Assembly (NCBI GenBank): GCA_963921425.1
Contig: OY992833.1
Location: 27,390,698-27,454,697, forward strand
Source: Dryas octopetala
Lineage: Eukaryota > Streptophyta > Magnoliopsida > Rosales > Rosaceae
DNA: 64,000 bases
Reading direction: 5' to 3'
In this document: positions 48,862 to 61,961 of the stretch, piece by piece
How positions within the stretch are numbered: position 1 is the first letter of the stretch
Layout of the letters: every line of letters starts with the position of its first letter
Position numbers and translations under genes: made by a program
The notes under the pieces: generated by a model
What the model saw: the letters and a program-made list of their open reading frames with translations, nothing else
Databases searched by the model: none
Told to the model about the DNA's origin: nothing

Positions 48862-51800
48862 ATGGCAGGAGGTGGAGCTGCGCCACCGCCAAAACAGGAG
48901 GAGCTACAGCCTCATCCAGTTAAAGATCAGCTACCAAACATATCCTACTGCATTACCAGTCCTCCTCCTTGGCGTGAGTGCATAAGTTTCTTTCCTCATT
49001 GTTGACATTTTCTCTGTTATAAAGATTTACACTGCAATTTGAAGTTGTTTTGATTCTGCCTTCTATTACCCATTTCACCACCTTTATAAATTTTTGTTTT
49101 GTTGGTACGGTATTAAGCCAATAGTGATGTTAGTCCTTATTTCCATTAGTCCCTCTTTGAGTTTTATGAACCCCAGTTGGTTACTATTCCTTTCTATAAT
49201 CTATGGAAACTTTAAATTTGTGCTTTTTGTAGTTGTGTATATTTATGTTGTGTTTGTTGGGACTCATTTGGATGAATGAAATTATTCCAACTTTCTCTGT
49301 ATTTGTCTATTTATTTTTACTGTAGCCAGCATTTTTTTCTTAATGTGATTGGTTGTGTGTAATTGTGGACTTGTTTCTCTATGTAGATGAGGCTATCCTA
49401 CTTGGTTTCCAACATTACTTGGTGATGCTTGGCACAACAGTTCTCATCCCCACCTTTCTTGTTCCTCAGATGGGAGGAGGACATGTAAGGCTTTACAAGG
49501 ATGGTAGCAATTGATCATTCTTGATAATTCTTCTCTCTGATATGCTGATCTATTCTCAAATTTTATGACCCTTCTGTATCTAACTAAGTTTATCACTTTC
49601 TTTTAGGAGGAGAAAGCAAAAATGATTCAGACTATACTGTTTGTTGCTGGACTGAACACATTGCTTCAAACATTTTTTGGAACTCGCTTACCTGCAGTTA
49701 TCGGCGCATCTTATACCTATGTGCCAATGACCATTTCAATTATCTTGGCTGGTCGATATAGTGATGTTTTGAATCCCCAGGAGGTTGTTTCATTGGAATC
49801 TCATTTGTATTTTTCAATTACTGTTATCTCTTACGTCAACATACCAGTGTCTGACATGTCCTTCAATGGGTATGCAGAAATTCGAGAAGATAATGCGTGG
49901 AACCCAGGGTGCACTTATTGTTGCCTCAACTCTGCAGATTGTTGTTGGCTTCAGTGGCCTTTGGCGTAATGTGGCGAGGTTTGTTAAGGCTCTGCCATAT
50001 GATTGGACTTCTCAACTTCTTTTCAATTGCATTGTGTTATTTTGGCTTGGCTAAACTTTTCTTCATGGTTTTCTCATAAATGCTTTAATGAACACCTGAC
50101 ATTGATTGAGTCTCTTTGAAGTTTTTCTTGTTCACTGCAAATACCAATCTACTTCAAGTACAATTAAATTTTGTTCCAGAAACATTCAAAATCATATGGA
50201 TTTGGATTTAAATGGTTTCAAACTGAAAGTTCATATTGAGTTGGAACTTTCATTCGTGTTGTATTATACTAAGCCTCTTAAACCTGTGTTGTTGGTTAAT
50301 TTTATTTTTCTTACTACTTGTCCAGGTTCCTAAGTCCACTTTCTGCTGCTCCTTTGGTCGCTTTGTCAGGCTTTGGGCTATATGAGTTTGGTTTTCCTGT
50401 GGTATGTGTCTACATGTTCCTTTGTGGATGACAAAAATCATCAATAAAAATGTTTCTCTTCCCCACCCGTCTCTAATTCTACCTTTATTTTACCCGGTTA
50501 TTAACTTTGGCTTTGGATGTCTAGTTTGCAAAATGTGTGGAGATTGGGCTACCACAACTCATCCTTCTACTGATATTTTCACAGGTAATCTTCAATGATT
50601 TGAAATTCTGTTCCTTCTTCCTTGGTAGTGCACTCACAACAGTATTAAACAATATCAACAGTTGATCACTCAAATTGAAACATTTGTATGGAAGTGTATT
50701 AATCTAATGAATTTCTCCAGTACATACCTCATTTGATACGCAGTGAGACGCACATCTTTGATCGCTTTGCTGTTATATTTTCGGTGGCGATTGTGTGGGT
50801 TTATGCTCATTTACTCACTGTGGGTGGGGCCTATAAGAACACAGGACCCAGAACTCAATTAAGCTGTCGAACTGATCGTGCTGGTATTATAGGTGCTGCT
50901 CCATGGTAATTCTCTTCTGGTGCTTCCCTCTAACTTACATTTAGGGTTTTGATTCTTTATATGTAACAGTCATTTATTCATTTTAGTATACTCAGTAACA
51001 GCTGCGTGCTCTAGAACTAGAAGGAATGTTTTATTGAGGTCTTAACAATAGTTGTTAGTCTCAATTGTTTTCTATTCAAATAAGGATGATAAGACACAGA
51101 GCTGAGTCAGTTTGGTTCATACTGCGTCTCATTGTTTAACACTTGCACAGGTTAAAAGTTCCATATCCCTTTCACTGGGAAAGTTCCCACTTTTGATGCT
51201 GATTGTTTTACACTTGCACAGGATAAGAGTTCCATATCCCTTTCAATGGGGAGCTCCCACTTTTGATGCTGGAGAAGCTTTTGCTATGATGGCTGCTTCG
51301 TTTGTTGCTCTTGTAGAGGTTTGCATTCTTCTACTCTTGTTCTTATGCATTTTGTATTATCAAATATTTGAATCAGTCTTTGAGATTCTCAATTAATTAT
51401 TCTAGAACATAAGCTCTTCCTAGTTCATATTTTCATTTCTACGTCCGTCCCTGTGTTGTCGGAAGCTCATAGTATTAAGTTTCATATGCTAAAAACTCAA
51501 AACTTTGTTTTATAATTTATTTTTTAACTTCATGGAGTGTTTAGTGTGGATAATTATGCCATTAATATCTGGTAGATCATTTTGATGTATGATTTCTAGA
51601 GATTTGCTTATTGTAACATAAGTTTTATGATTGAACAGTCTACTGGCGCCTTTATTGCTGTGTCAAGGTATGCAAGTGCAACTCCGCTGCCACCTGCTAT
51701 TTTAAGCCGCGGTGTTGGTTGGCAGGTAATTACATATGATTGCATGTTTTATACTTTTACCCTATGTGGACCAATCGCACCTCCCTACAATCCTGCACAG

Positions 51801-52974
51801 ACAAAAAGGAAGAGGAATAAGAATAACTATAGTTCTGAATTTAAATGCAATAGTTGGCCTCTGGAATTTCAGTGATTCTTGAATGCCAAAGTGATATAAC
51901 CTCTGTGACTGAAGCAATGATTGTCAGGTTGATTCCACTATGTTGTAAATAGTTTATTGCTTTCTATTTTTATTCTTTATAATTTTTTTAATATTTGGAT
52001 TTCAGGGAGTAGGAATTCTTTTCTGTGGTATATTTGGCACTGGGAATGGATCATCAGTATCTGTGTAAGATTCTTTGCAACTGCACATATCTAGAAATAG
52101 CATTTCAAGTTATTATATAACTAGCTATTTTCTCCAATTGGCATTAAAACAATTCTTGAATTTTTCTCCAGTGAAAATGCTGGTTTGTTAGCATTGACAC
52201 GGGTTGGTAGCCGAAGAGTAGTCCAGATTTCAGCTGGCTTCATGATCTTCTTTTCCATACTTGGTAAGTGCTTCATGACAAATTCCCACAATCTTCCTCC
52301 TTATATGTCAGTAAAACAAAACATGGGTTTTGCAGGAAAATTTGGAGCCGTCTTTGCCTCAATTCCGGCACCCATCATTGCAGCATTGTATTGCTTTTTC
52401 TTCGCTTATGTTGGTATGTGTTGTCAACTGATGAATCAGCTTGCTTTTGTAAATAAATCTCAGTGGAAGGCCAATTAATGTATTTCTCCATAATTGTGCA
52501 TGAGCAGGTTCAGCAGGTCTTAGCTTGCTTCAATTTTGCAATCTCAACAGTTTTAGGACGAAATTTATCCTAGGCTTCTCTATTTTCATGGGCTTGTCAG
52601 TACCACAATACTTCAATGAGTACACCCTTATTAAAGGCTATGGTCCGGTGCACACCGGATCAAGATGGGTACGAAACCATTCCTATCTTTCCTTGTTTGA
52701 GTCCCATTTGTCATGCAACAGATTAGTCATTCCTTTTTTCCTTATGTTTTTGCAGTTCAATGATATGATCAACGTTCCTTTCTCATCGGAACCTTTTGTT
52801 GCCGGTTTATTGGCACTATTCCTAGACGTCACACTACACCGCAAGGACAATGCGACGAGGAAAGATAGGGGCATGCATTGGTGGGAACGATTCCGATCAT
52901 TTAAGACAGATACAAGAAGTGAGGAATTCTATTCACTGCCTTTCAACCTCAACAAGTTTTTCCCATCAGTGTGA
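48862..52974 (+). CDS. NAT7: Nucleobase-ascorbate transporter (NAT6/NAT7 clade)
   Basis: Fourteen GT-AG exons: 48862-48973, 49387-49484, 49607-49783, 49878-49978, 50326-50401, 50525-50584, 50721-50905, 51222-51318, 51639-51725, 52006-52064, 52172-52263, 52336-52413, 52508-52668, 52756-52974. They sum to 533 residues, standard for the NAT/NCS2 family of 12-14-helix membrane carriers for uracil, xanthine or, in animals, ascorbate. The N-terminus MAGGGAAPPPKQEELQPHPV is clade-typical. The QH motif lies in GFQHYLVMLGTTVLIPTFLV and the substrate signature ENAGLLALTR begins exon 11. C-terminal SEEFYSLPFNLNKFFPSV is conserved. Wording such as ILAGRYSD and YIPHLIR resembles Arabidopsis NAT7 more than NAT6, from memory. 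Intron 7 ends in a tandem copy of its own acceptor. Confidence 0.93.
51131..51271 (+). repeat. Tandem duplication of intron 7 acceptor and exon 8 start
   Basis: Copy 1 (51131-51201, 71 bp) and copy 2 (51202-51271, 70 bp) both read ATTGTTT-ACACTTGCACAG then the first bases of exon 8. Only copy 2 keeps the frame. Using the copy 1 acceptor at 51150 would give WLKVPYPFHW and soon a stop, because copy 1 has one extra base and other changes. Confidence 0.9.
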
Positions 52975-55900
52975 TTTTCAAACTGGGGTGCTTCAGTGAC
53001 TCAGTCAAATGCTCCCACAGTGTCTCATTGTGTGTATCACACACACTCAAACATTAACCTTCTTTTCCCTCCTCTTTCATAACTCTATGCAAGGACACAA
53101 CTAGTATTATAAATGAAAATCTTTGCTTCTTTGATACCCTTTTTTTGTTCTAGCAGTCCCTGCACGTACCATATTGTAAAAATAGTACCAGTACCGAACC
53201 AATTAACTTGCAGTGTAGCTTGCTTGCTTTTGCTTGTGAGTGGATTGTGTATGAGAAACTTTCTTTTTCTTTGGTTATCTTCAGTGATCCCAAATTCCCA
53301 ATGCTTTTGTGCTGTAGGCATTCGAATTAAAATTTTAAAGATAAAGTCAGATTCTCTCAGAAAGAGAGACGTAGACATAGCTTTTAGCAAAACCATTCAA
53401 ATAACTCTAATCATGTGGATACCAATCTGTAAAATAAGATTCGATCACAAGGTGAAATTATATGGGCTTTTATTGGGCTTAATTTTTTGAAAGGGAATGG
53501 GCAATGCATAAATCTCAGGCCCAATTTTCATACGAATTGAATTAGACCCAGATTCGTTAGAAGAAAAGTAATGTGGGAGCCGGATTGGCAATTTGGCATC
53601 CCTACCCTAACCACATGGCTCCTACCACCAACAAAAAGAACCTAATAGAAACTTTAATAAATTAGCAACAACTTGTAGAATTTATAAAAAGGACAAGGCG
53701 TCCTAGATTGGTTCCATTCCACCTTTATTTTCGGAGGGTTAGACAGCAAATAAGGGACAGGGACACCACCACAGACTCAGGATGGGGCCTCCAGCATTGG
53801 GCATATCAAACTTCTCTTCTTATAACTTCTTTCATTACTTTATATTTCTAAGAGCTCTCTCATAGGTCTCACGGTGAGTGTGGGCTTTAAACGGGTAATG
53901 TTTTCTTACTAAATATCTGTCATATTATATTGTCGGACTGTTGGAATATACATTCAAATAAGAATCTACTTAATTCAAATTAGATTAATAATCTGACAAC
54001 ATAATATCTCAAATTATACGACAAAATACTTCCAAGTTCCAATATCTTATTCTTGTCACATTATTGAAACAAGAGTAAGAACAAAGAAGGCCAGCTGTAT
54101 CTTGGGCTCTGAGTTTACACTAGTCTCTACAGAGCTTAGTATAGAGGCCCGTTTTGCAAAACAAATGAAATGGGTTTCGGCCTCTTCATACTCTATTTAC
54201 TTCAAAAACTTACCTATAAGAAAAATAAGAAAAGTCTCTTATTAGGTATAACAGATTAAAAAATAGCTTCTGTTTAGGCAAGGAATCATCTCCTTATGTG
54301 CTTAATTTGTCTCCAAAAACGAAGGCAGTCCCAATTTTGATGTGATTTAACTAAGAATCATATGGGTGACAAGGTGACCACCACCACAAATGGTTGTGTC
54401 AACTTCTAATCTCATGGCACCATGCATGGTATCTTTCTGCCTAATCAATAATTCAACTGAAAAGTCCCATTTGTTCTATCTGATGTGCAGTTTATCCAAA
54501 GGAACCATTGCAATCATATATCATAAAAGTTAAAAACTTAAAGAGGAAATCACTTTCATCGTGCATGAATTTGCCAGTAAACATCAACATAAGATATATA
54601 CAGCAAGACTGTTTCGGATAAGTCAGAAAACATAAAACTCTTTAAACCCAAATTAGAAGAAAAAAAAAAGTAACAAAATGTCATAGTTTCTTTCTGCAAC
54701 GCAATCATCACAGTCCAATCTTCATAAAAAAATTTCTCGAGCTGATCAACCATTATATGTTGACCCATTATGAATTTAGAAAGGTTTCAAAATGATAATA
54801 CAAGATATGGTACTATGAATCATACCCTGATCTGATTGTAATATATCAAAAGAAAAGCTTAATCTCTCAAGAAAAGGGATTTCCTTTTACTTAAAATATT
54901 ACTGAAGACTGAAGAGCCTAGTGCTTAATTAACATTATTTATCTTTAATGGGGTTTTGGTGTGTATGACCACCTTTATAACAAAAATCTCATCCTCGTTG
55001 CTAAAGATTGATGATATTTTCCAAGTTAGAAGTCCTTTCCACTATATTGGCCAAAAAAAGAAGTCTTTTCCACTATGAAATTAAAAATTAAAAAAAAAAA
55101 AAAAAAAAAGGTTCTTCCACTAGCTGGAGTGTAATGGGGATGCTGCACTATCTAGTTAAGAACTATTAGATGCTGCATTAGAGATTAGGGAATATACCAT
55201 GATTGATTACCATATCATGCATTCATGCTTTGAATAAAGTGTTCTTGAAGAGTCCTAGGAGAACAATGACACAGAAGCACATAAGTATGAAGGAAAAAAA
55301 ATTAGTATAAAAAGAAGCATCTTCAAAGGTTTCGTATATACATTTTGGCCCCCTCAAAACAGATGAATTACAGTTACCACCCATAATCCAAACTGTGTTG
55401 TGAACAATTATAAACAGGATATGATACTTTGCCATAATGATTAAACATCAATCTCATTAACCCATTTTGAGGCAAACCAAGTGTGTAATTACATAAAAAT
55501 CTTGTAATTTAGTCTAAATGTAAGTGTGACCAGCCCTCGTTTTTGACCTCTAAATTGAAGGGCTCCAAACAAGAAAAGACCTTTCCCTTGGTCCTAAATC
55601 TGGATTGTCCTTATATAGCATTCACATGTTCCACATGTGATTCTTAATAAACAGTGTTTTCCACTGCTGCCGTAAAATACTAATGGAAAATGAACAGAGG
55701 CAAATGGCATTATTGCATCATTTCATTTTGATCCGACAGGTCTGAGAAACTGAAAGAGATGCCTCAAAATCTTATTATAATCCAACATGTCCTAAAACAC
55801 ACTTCTGGTTGCTCTGTAACACTTGTTTGTACTGAACCTACATTCTAAGACTTCGAGACCAATACATGAACATTGAACATCACTAATGGCAGGTGACATC

Positions 55901-58305
55901 AGTTTACTTCCTATATACTTTCCTTTATAGTTTTTCCTCAACTGTCCTTGGGATCTGGGACACTTCTGATTCATTACATTTTTTAAAGAAAACTAAACTC
56001 TCAAAGTGGATAGTTTGTGTTTTGTATTATGGGGGGGAAGAATGTGGAGATATAGAAAGACAATTAAAAAAACCATGTCCATAACAAGAAGAAAAGAACA
56101 AATATATAAGAACCCCACTAAGACCCTTTCAGAGTCCAATTAGTTGGTATAACAAAAGGGTTTAATTAGATTTCAAGAATGTTTAAAGGGCAAGGAACAG
56201 ACATTCAAGACCTAATCTAATTGCCTTGCCCTGCCGCCCCCACAAGGCTGCAATTTATGAACATTATGATTTTTGAATGCCATCCACTTCTATATTTAAA
56301 GCGGTCCAAACATTATAAAAATGAAAGGCTTAGGAACCAATAATTAAATATTAATGACTATCACAACCATGGCCATAACAGGTTAAGGCCGTTTTGTATA
56401 TAAAATTGTTGAGTGTACTCCCCTACACAAGTCATGTTTGAACAAGAAATAGTCCACTCCTCATTAAATATGTGAGCCAAAGATCTCCAACACCTCACAT
56501 GGCTTACATTACATACACTGACATTAACTAGGGATGTTTACACATGAACCATATTCACATATATATATAGAGAGAGAGATAGAGAAGGAGATTTTAAAAT
56601 CAAATATATGGTTTGAGTTAAACCAGATTTACAGGATTCAAAGATCGATCTTCAGAAAGATTACCACCTTGTCTCATTCTCTCTTAAGTCTTAACTTAGT
56701 CAGGATTTTGCTCATTGTCCAATGAAAAATATTTTAAAAGAAGATGGAAAAGAAAAAATTATGATTTTCATTCTTCATTTGGTCAAATTTGTTGTTCACC
56801 TTGTCTAACATGATCTGGGGTAGGAAATCAACTCTCTGACTAGATGTTAAGTCTTGTGTCAGGGTTTGCTCCCAAAAAATTATACAGGATTGATTTTGGC
56901 AGTCCAAGTCCACTGAATGATATTCTCATCTTGGTCCTTAATTAGGTTTAACGAATAATTATTATAAGTCAGTTAAACGATTATGTTCAAATATAATTTA
57001 ATTATTGGTTCATACTCTAAATTTACAACTTGAGTTTCGGCACTGGAATAAACCTAATGCCAAAATGCCTGCAAAATTGAGATTGTTAGTATGTTGCTCG
57101 TATTCCATACAAAATTGGAGTTTAGGAGTATGGAGTATTTTTGGGATTATTGGAGGTGTTGAGAATGTAATCTTTTTTGAAAAGAAAAATCAAGTAAAAG
57201 CACCCAAATCTCAATTAAATACTTTGAGATATTAACTTTGATCCTACTCAAATTGCATTGGACTACGGAAGCTTGTACAAAAAGTTGTGCATAATGTAAT
57301 TAATATTCCACACTTTAATAGTGGCCGTGCTTTGTATGCCTAGCCCCCTATGTCCAATGAGTACTACTACACATAATTACATAAATAATTCAAAAAACAG
57401 AGTATGTACTTGGCTAATGGAGCTTGATCATTAGTGGACGCAATGTGTATAAAACCTCAGAACTGGTTCCAAGCTGGAGTTACCCACAAATGTACCATAC
57501 ATTTGGAACCTGTCTTTTCTCACATGCAGTAGTTTACCACTCTCTCAGTAACCAAACAGAAAAATTTTGAGCCTAGCAAATATGAACAACCAAAGTGTTT
57601 GATAAGGAGGTACGTGGGATGTCGTTGTCCAATTTGTCAAGTGTCCCAAGCAAAAGAATCTTAGCACACGTACGCACGCAGGCTCTGCCGCTTTGGTTAG
57701 GACTTGGGACTTAGGAGTTGGCCACATAATGATAAATTACTTTAGTGATTAACAAAAACAAAAACATTGTTAAGATTTAAGAGCTTCGGTTCTTCCCAAG
57801 TCCAAAACCTTGACCCCGTCGACAATGCCGGGCATGTCCTTCCAAATCCATACCGTCTGACATCTCTCCACGTGGCACCAAACCCGCTTCAGGATTTCCG
57901 TGCCGGTGGCCCTTTCTTTGTCAATTTGTCAATGTCACTTTTTTTATATTGTATATTAATCTGCCTCCTAATCTTGCTTAAGCTCACGGTTATTTATTAG
58001 TATTAAAAATGGGGGATTGTATTTTGTCATGCTGTTTTAATGTGGAATTTGATTTAAAGTGACGCACGTAGCATGAGGTAGTTGGGAAGGCCTGCTTTGG
58101 GTGAGTGAGTAAGAGAGTTTAGATTTAAACACACCCATTTGGTCGATTGCCTATTTTTCAGTATATTTTTGCTTGTGGGGTTTGGGAGCTGTACAGAAAG
58201 TGACTGCTGCTTCCTTCTTTCTTCTTCTTCTTCCTTATCTACCTTCTGCTTCATCTTCATCTTCATCTTCTTCCTCTTTCATTGGGTTTCTAGAGAGAGA
58301 GAGAG
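52975..58305. other. Intergenic region between NAT and PADRE genes
   Basis: About 5.3 kb with no recognisable gene. It is AT-rich with a few A-runs (near 55089-55108). The PADRE promoter with a G-box occupies the last 500 bp. Confidence 0.6.
57869..57876 (+). promoter_or_regulatory. G-box / ABRE-like element
   Basis: CACGTGGC lies 430 bp upstream of the PADRE start codon. It contains both CACGTG (bHLH/bZIP site) and the ABRE core ACGTGGC, which would fit stress or abscisic-acid control. Presence of the site is seen; its use is inference. Confidence 0.45.
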
Positions 58306-59144
58306 ATGGGGAACTGTCAGGCCATTGATGCTGCAGCGCTGGTGATACAGCACCCAACTGGGAAGATAGAGAGGTTTTATTGGCCCATGAGTGCCAGTGA
58401 GGTGATGAGGACAAACCCTGGTCACTATGTGTCTTTAATCATTCCATTGCCAGGGTCTGATCATGATCATCAGGAACAACAACAACAACAAAATCAGGAG
58501 CACAAGACCGTACGCTTCACTCGTGTCAAGCTTCTCAGACCCAATGAAACTCTTGCTCTTGGTCACGCATATCGCCTCGTCACCACTCAAGGTTTGTTTT
58601 GAAACAGAATGAGACTACTGTTGGTTTTGGAAGAGTCTGTGTAAAAGTGTTAATTAATGTTTGTTTCTTTTGTGTGGGTGTAGAGGTTATGAAGGTGTTG
58701 AGGGCAAAGAAGTATGCGAAAACGAAGAAACAGCAGCTGGAGTCAGTTGACAGGTCACAAGCAGGGCAAGAGAAGCAGAGTTCAAGTTGTGAGGCAGAAG
58801 AAGGGAGCTCTGACAAGGAGAACATCAACCATGTATGTCTCAGTAAGCAAATTATCATCTTAGTTTCATTATTTTCTGTGCCTTCTTTTTGGTCAAGTAG
58901 TTTTCTGCAACACAAAATTCTCATACCTTTTCTCTGTTCAATGGTTTTATCCACAACAGAAAGAAACTGTCCAAGAACAACCACCCAAAACAACCCTTTT
59001 AATATCTTTGATTTTGAACTTCAGGCAAAAAAACATGAAAGACACCGACCAAGGACAGCATCGAATGCTGCTGCTGCTTCTGCTGCAATGAGGTCAAAAT
59101 CTTGGCGCCCCTCGCTACAGAGCATCTCTGAGGCTGGAAGCTGA
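58306..59144 (+). CDS. PADRE (DUF4228) domain protein
   Basis: Three exons (58306-58591, 58684-58832, 59025-59144) encode 184 residues. PADRE proteins are small plant proteins often induced by pathogens or stress; their biochemical role is unknown. Seen: the MGNCQAIDAAALVIQHPTGK start with Gly2 and Cys4, a likely myristoylation and palmitoylation site; then IERFYWPMSASEVMRTNPGH, VRFTRVKLLRPNETLALGHA and YRLVTTQEVMKVLRAKKYAK. A Gln-rich stretch (EQQQQQNQEH) and a disordered acidic middle (SSSCEAEEGSSDKENIN) follow, ending in a basic RHRPRTASNAAAASAAMRSK and SWRPSLQSISEAGS, which also looks conserved in this family. The leader is CT-rich. The gene converges on the plastid protein gene. Confidence 0.9.
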
Positions 59145-59520
59145 GCAGTGGTTCCGAACTCCAACAGCAAAATGCAGAGTAGACAATAGAGTGTGATGCA
59201 CTGGCTCTTCATATCCAGGTGCACCTCCTGGAGCATGGAAAAAATAGATTCACCCAAAACTCATGGATTTGGGTACCCAGTTTTCTAATCCCATGTCAAC
59301 CACAGCCCCAATTCAACCCATGTTCAAAGCAATAAGAAATCTGTATAGCCACACAACAAACCACTGAATCTGACATTGTATTAGAAGTGAAATTCTTATG
59401 ATACACATGATGGGTCTTCGCCATTTTTTGTGAGTTTGCCAAAAAAACAAAAAACAAAAACCAGATAAATACAACACCAAATTAAATTGAGACTTGTGAG
59501 TGTGGAATATGAATGAAATA
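59145..59520. other. Convergent 3' spacer between PADRE and plastid protein genes
   Basis: The 376 bp between the two stop codons must hold both 3' untranslated regions, so their transcripts may overlap. No other feature seen. Confidence 0.6.
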
Positions 59521-61961
59521 TCATTTTGGTGATTTTGAGTTCCAAACTTCCCAGTCTCGATCCACATAGTTTTGAGCCCATAACAGGGATGTCCTTGCAG
59601 CCAAAGGTGCTCCAGGTAACTCCCTCTCATTGAGAGCAACGAACATATCAGTAAAAGGCTCCACCAATAATGTCCCAGGTCCTCCATACTCCTTGACCAA
59701 AAAATCACTGAAAATCTGGTTTGCAACAACAGGTTAAATTATTTAAATGTGTATAATTCAAACAGTTACGCCAATCTAACCTTAGCTTGATGCACCACAT
59801 AACATATAGGTGGTAAGTCAAAACTTTGTCAGGGAGAGGCTAAACATGCACAAAAAGTTAGAACTATTTGATGGAAGCTGTCTGGAAAACAGTAGTGGCT
59901 TTGTAGTCAGGTCAGATATTTGTCTTGGGACTCAATTATTGTACTGCTTTCAGGTCAAGCGAAACTCACGCCTCACAATAGAAAATAAAGGAAACAAAAT
60001 GTTTGCTGATTCACAGGAGGGGTGGCTCGCACAAAACAAGTTGCAATGCCCCAATTATGCATTATTTGTTATAACTTCTATGAACTCAATTTTAACCCTT
60101 CTCATATAATTAGAAAAACATTAGGAAAAGAAATCCTTCATCACCTTTCCCCCCTTCACCTCGCCACCCACTTTCCCCTCTGGCCGGCCATGGGCGTTCA
60201 AGCCATGGCCAGTCTTTTTTTTTTTTTTCCGTAAACATTTTAAGCTTGAAAATTAGAAACCACCCTTCCAAAAGAATGATACCTTGAAAATTAGAGGCTT
60301 GATGTTTACAGATGTGTCCTATTTCAATGACAAGGATCAGGGAGCTAAGTTCAAGGCAGATCATTCTCATACCATATATGCTCATTTCATAGTTGTTATC
60401 AATTCCTAGAATCAAGGATCAATGTCAGATTTGATTTCCTTGTTCTCTCATTCATACTTGTATATGAATACACATTTTACTTGATGAACCAGTTTTTCCA
60501 ATCTTCATAATAGTAAAGTGCAGTCATTACCCAATTAGCAAGTCATTAAGCCTTTGTTTCCCAGGAGTGCCAGGACACATGGTAACAAGTCAGAGAACTT
60601 AATTATCCCCTTCTCTCTATCCCCCACTTTCAGGGGTCATCAGTATATTATTCTCGAGCATCAAGAACTTCTTTGTATATGTTGATGAAAATAACTGCTT
60701 AAAAGAGACTATATGCAACCAGTGGGGGTGGTTGCATTACTAGACTTTGCACTAATAAGTGACTACACCCTAAGTGATTCAGAAATCAAATTCAACACAC
60801 AGAAATCAGACCCCATGTATAAAAAAATACCCAAACATGTCCAACTGAAAAAGATATCATGAATCCTAGGACCACATGTCACATAGGTAGTCAATTCCCA
60901 GTCACCAGAATAATAAATGTAAACCAAACATGGTGAACCCACTTGCACTCAGGTCTTTATGGAACCCTTTTAATGCAGAATTTGAATGTTCTCATTGCCA
61001 TTACCACGAATGTTAGCTTAGAAGTTTCTGGGGCCTAGCACAAAGTCATCAATGGCACATATTTCTCATTTTAACCTATCTCCTTTGTCAGTTGCATTCT
61101 ATAAACCATTGGAGCAAGAAGCAGTGTCGTTAAGTAGAAAACGACATTGAATATTGACCTCGTTAGGAAGTTAAAACTGAAATGGACAAGTCTGGGCCGG
61201 GTTCAAAAGTTTAGGCCCATTATCTTTTTGCCCTAGATAGTTTTAAGTGAACCACAAGTTCGCAACTAAGGCCCTCTTACATGGACTAGCTATTGTTCAC
61301 AGTTTTTGCACCCCTTTGCCCATTATCCATTGGCCTTGTAACTCTGATTTTGGAAAAAGACAGAGCATGCATTCTTTTAATTATCCCTCATATGGCACAC
61401 CAATGTCAATGCAGCCAAGTAAAAACACTTCTCCACAATAGTTGTTATCATCATAATTTATCAATTAATTGTACCCCAAAGGAAAAAATAAAAAGACCAA
61501 TTAAAAATATAAAACTGAATTTGGTTATGGGAACAGAAACATACCTGTGTGCACACATCTATGACACTAGCAATGTCATCCCCAAAAGTCTCTTTGTCCT
61601 TCAATAGCTTCCTGGAAAGCACATCCCTGAACTTCTGGGTCTCCTGTGGTACCAACCCCACAACAAATATAAACCCAAAAGTCACAACAAACACCTAAAA
61701 TTAATTGCACAAACACAAGCATGCATTCATACGCACAAAATACACAAACATACTCACAGCTTCTGCAAATTCGGGAATTGGGTCAGGGTACACGTACTTG
61801 TGGGGTTGTTGCCTCGCGGCCCTTAGTGGCTTTGTGGTGGTGTTTCTGAACTTGGGTTTTGAGGAATTTGGAATAAGAATGGTGGAGGTTGGTGTTGTGG
61901 CGGGAACGAGTGCTGGGCTCCAAATGAGAGGGCCACAGGTACTGTGGAGCGCCATTGGCAT
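59521..61961 (-). CDS. Conserved small plastid protein, function unknown
   Basis: Three exons (61961-61758, 61643-61545, 59715-59521) encode 165 residues; GT-AG splicing, phase 0 at both introns, and the second intron is 1.8 kb. The first 50 residues (MPMALHSTCGPLIWSPALVP onward; rich in Ser, Thr, Pro, Arg, no acids) look like a chloroplast transit peptide. The mature part is acidic and well ordered: YVYPDPIPEFAEAETQKFRD, KETFGDDIASVIDVC, FLVKEYGGPGTLLVEPFTDM, then APLAARTSLLWAQNYVDRDW and EVWNSKSPK. I believe it belongs to a family conserved in land plants and placed in plastids, but I cannot name a function or domain. No long membrane helix is evident. The start could be the second Met (MALHST). 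Confidence 0.85.

Noticed and set aside
53929-54010. Partial inverted repeat around ATTATATTGTCGGA
   Set aside because: Only about 17 bp match with mismatches and no target duplication; too weak to call a MITE.
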